Below are positions 62,053 through 64,000 of a stretch of 64,000 bases of DNA, piece by piece. A program made the position numbers and the translations under genes. Numbering within the stretch: the first letter of the stretch is position 1; every line of letters begins with the position of its first letter. The stretch spans positions 62,001 to 126,000 of the forward strand of contig CAWINY010000005.1 in NCBI GenBank assembly GCA_963837635.1, given 5' to 3'. Under the pieces are notes generated by a model that was not told the origin of the DNA, ran no database searches, and saw only the letters and a list, made by a program, of their open reading frames with translations. Source of the stretch: CAWINY01 sp963837635. GTDB taxonomy: Bacteria; Acidobacteriota; Terriglobia; Terriglobales; Acidobacteriaceae.

Positions 62053-64000
62053 ATGAACCAAGACCTGCAAAACCGATCCTGGGCGGTGCTATTGGCGCTG
62101 CTGACGGTTGCGGCCGCGACCCTGGCCTGGATTAATTTCAGCAAGGAACAGGTATTTCAGGCGCCCTACGATGGCGTTTGGTGGGTCGATCAGCCCAATG
62201 GCCCGCTCCGTGCGGAGCGGGTAGATCCCGAAGGTCCCGGCGCGCTCGCCGGGATCAAGCCGGGGGACATTATTCTCGAAATCGACAGCCGCCCAACCGT
62301 CGATTCGAGCTCTCTGTCGCGCGCCATGTACCGCGCCGGGATTTACACCAAGGCGACCTATAAGCTGAAACGGCAGGGCGTGGAGCTGGAAGCGCCCCTG
62401 ATCCTGGTGCCGCAGGATCGCTCGATCAACAACGGCTTGCGCTTGATCGCGCTGATTTACCTGGGCATTGGACTTTACGTCCTGCTGCGGCGCTGGACCG
62501 CCCCCAAGAGTACCCACTTTTATCTGTTCTGCCTGGTATCGTTCATTTTCTACGCGTTCAAGTACACCGGGAAGCTAAACGAGTTCGACCAGACGATCTA
62601 TTGGGGGAATATCGTCGCGGAACTGCTGCAGGCGGCGCTGTTCCTGCATTTTGTCCTGACATTCCCGGAGCCCAAGGAGTTGGTCCGGCGCCATGGCTGG
62701 ATTCCGGCCGCAGTGTACCTCCCCGGCGTAATGTTGCTCGGGTTGCGGGTTGGCCTGATGAGATGGGCGGCCCCCAGCGAGGCTCTGCTCTGGGACCTCG
62801 ACCGGCTGCAGATGTCTTATCTGGCGGTGTTCTTTATCCTGGCAGCCGCCGTGCTGTGGAGCAGCTACCGCCACGCGCGCACCCCCATCCTGCGCCAACA
62901 GATGAAGTGGGTGACGCGTGGCACCATTCTGGCCATAACGCCTTTTACCCTGTTTTACGTTATCCCCTACCTGCAGGGAACGTTGCCCACCACGGCGATG
63001 AAGGTGTCGGTGCTGTCGTTGGTCTTCCTGCCGCTGACCTTCGGCTATGCCATCTTCCGCTATCGCCTGATGGACGTGGATCTGATCTTCAAACGGGGCA
63101 TGGCCTACACGCTGGCCATGGCCGCCATTGCCGGGCTGTATTTCGCGGCCATCGGGGTTGCAGCCGAAATCGTGCACCGCAGGGTGCCCAGCGCCGGCAA
63201 CCTGGGCCTGATTATCGCGATCATGGTTACGGCGCTGCTGTTTGATCCGGTCAAGAACTGGATACAGGAGCGGCTGGACCGTTTCTTCTACCACAAACGC
63301 TACGACTATCGGCGCACGCTGGTGGAGTTTGGCCGGGAGCTGAGTTCGGAAACCGACCTCGACCGTCTGCTCAGCTCCATCGTGGAGCGGCTCTCGCACA
63401 CGCTTCTCGTCGACCGTTGCGCCATCTTTGTGGCCGAGATTGACGCCGAGCGCTTCACCTTGGCCAAGTCGGCCGGTATTCCCGAAACCGACCGCATCGA
63501 CCTGAATTTCCTGACCCGGCGCCGCCCCGAGGATCAACACGCGGGCCACCTTTTCTTCGACAACACGCACCAGGCGTTGCGGGAGTCGCCGCGCGCTCAG
63601 GAGACCATCGCCAAGCTCGACCTGAATTACTACATCCCCTGCCAGATGCAGAATCGCACCATTGCCGTGTTGGGACTGGGGAAGACCATGGAAGGCGACT
63701 TCCTGTCGAGCGAGGACGTGGAGCTGCTGGAGACGCTGGCCGGCTATCTCGGCATTGCCATCCAGAACGCTCGCCTGTATAAGTCCCTGGAACAGAAGGT
63801 CGCCGAGTACGAGCGGTTGAAGGACTTTAACGAAAACATCGTGGAGTCGATCAGCGTCGGGGTGCTGGCGGTTGATCTGGAGGACCGGATCGAGTTCTGG
63901 AACGCGCAGATGGAAGTGATGTTCGCTCTGAGCCGGGCGCAGGTGCTGGGGCAGCGGATCAGCGATATCTTTCCGTCGGAGTTCTCGCAGGAGTTTTACC
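62053..64000 (+). CDS. PDZ-domain membrane sensor kinase, truncated by the window end
   Basis: 649 codons visible, no stop. An N-terminal membrane helix (about 10-27) precedes a PDZ domain (GPGALAGIKPGDIILEIDSRP, residues about 60-110). Then multiple membrane helices to about residue 400 and a cytoplasmic GAF domain (ETDLDRLLSSIVERLSHTLLVDRCAIFV...LLETLAGYLGIAIQNARLY). A PAS domain begins near residue 595 (NIVESISVGVLAVDLEDRIEFWN). The order predicts a histidine kinase or similar output beyond the window. PDZ fused to this sensor array is uncommon. Confidence 0.85.
   Translation, partial: MNQDLQNRSWAVLLALLTVAAATLAWINFSKEQVFQAPYDGVWWVDQPNGPLRAERVDPEGPGALAGIKPGDIILEIDSRPTVDSSSLSRAMYRAGIYTKATYKLKRQGVELEAPLILVPQDRSINNGLRLIALIYLGIGLYVLLRRWTAPKSTHFYLFCLVSFIFYAFKYTGKLNEFDQTIYWGNIVAELLQAALFLHFVLTFPEPKELVRRHGWIPAAVYLPGVMLLGLRVGLMRWAAPSEALLWDLDRLQMSYLAVFFILAAAVLWSSYRHARTPILRQQMKWVTRGTILAITPFTLFYVIPYLQGTLPTTAMKVSVLSLVFLPLTFGYAIFRYRLMDVDLIFKRGMAYTLAMAAIAGLYFAAIGVAAEIVHRRVPSAGNLGLIIAIMVTALLFDPVKNWIQERLDRFFYHKRYDYRRTLVEFGRELSSETDLDRLLSSIVERLSHTLLVDRCAIFVAEIDAERFTLAKSAGIPETDRIDLNFLTRRRPEDQHAGHLFFDNTHQALRESPRAQETIAKLDLNYYIPCQMQNRTIAVLGLGKTMEGDFLSSEDVELLETLAGYLGIAIQNARLYKSLEQKVAEYERLKDFNENIVESISVGVLAVDLEDRIEFWNAQMEVMFALSRAQVLGQRISDIFPSEFSQEFY

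Overview
The window is a high-GC chromosomal stretch that looks like an Acidobacteriota genome (Terriglobia/'Koribacter'-like). This is inferred from the mix of protein families and from the unusually dense hairpin repeats between genes; there is no rRNA in the window to confirm it. I see no tRNA, rRNA, CRISPR array, prophage or plasmid functions. One complete insertion sequence and one toxin-antitoxin pair are the only clear mobile or selfish genes.

Layout. 1-5.8 kb: a secreted Ig-like protein, then leuA-leuC-leuD on the minus strand, divergent from a LysR regulator with a palindromic operator between them. 6.1-9.0 kb: a four-subunit 2-oxoacid:ferredoxin oxidoreductase operon (delta-alpha-beta-gamma) closed by a terminator. 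9.2-14.9 kb: msrA, hemQ, a 75-aa conserved protein, a DedA protein, a secreted TPR protein, an SDR and a 21-residue lysine-rich peptide gene. 15-19.1 kb: glycolate oxidase glcD-glcE-glcF. 19.3-24.1 kb: CBS protein, RHH/ParE-type TA pair, DUF58 protein, second DedA, GNAT, small P-loop kinase. 24.3-32.3 kb: orphan nuoB, Rieske ferredoxin, unknown protein, UDG, then the minus-strand run msbA-like ABC / yicC / gmk / rpoZ / coaBC. 32.6-39.8 kb: priA, SYLF lipid-binding protein, small proteins, comEC. 40.1-41.8 kb: YjbQ and an IS5-family element. 41.8-49.7 kb: small secreted metalloprotease, secA, frameshifted galT-like gene, 2-hydroxyacid dehydrogenase, AhpD-like protein. 50-56 kb: degenerate sigma factor, secreted protein, receiver-only response regulator, acyl/malonyl-CoA synthetase, DUF1634-TauE/SafE pair. 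56.4-64 kb: amt-glnB, YpdA-type flavoprotein, argD and a PDZ-sensor kinase running off the end.

How it fits together. Most genes are housekeeping: amino-acid synthesis (leu, argD), nitrogen uptake and sensing (amt-glnB), C2 oxidation (glcDEF plus a possible glyoxylate reductase), ferredoxin-linked 2-oxoacid metabolism, thiol/redox repair (msrA, YpdA, AhpD) and secretion/competence (secA, comEC).

The most unusual signal lies between the genes. There are about ten families of long inverted repeats whose arms are built from short iterated oligomers (CGGAT, GCGAAG, CTGAT, CAGAG, ACTG and others). Most sit just after stop codons, some are nested inside one another, and some run into coding sequence (glcD tail, glcE interior, ends of coaBC and the acyl-CoA synthetase). 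Other points worth a second look: a frameshifted GalT-like gene lacking the usual nucleophilic His, a glcF that appears to start at CTG, a LeuA without its regulatory domain, a perfect CRP-type site, and promoters placed so close to ATGs that transcripts would be leaderless.
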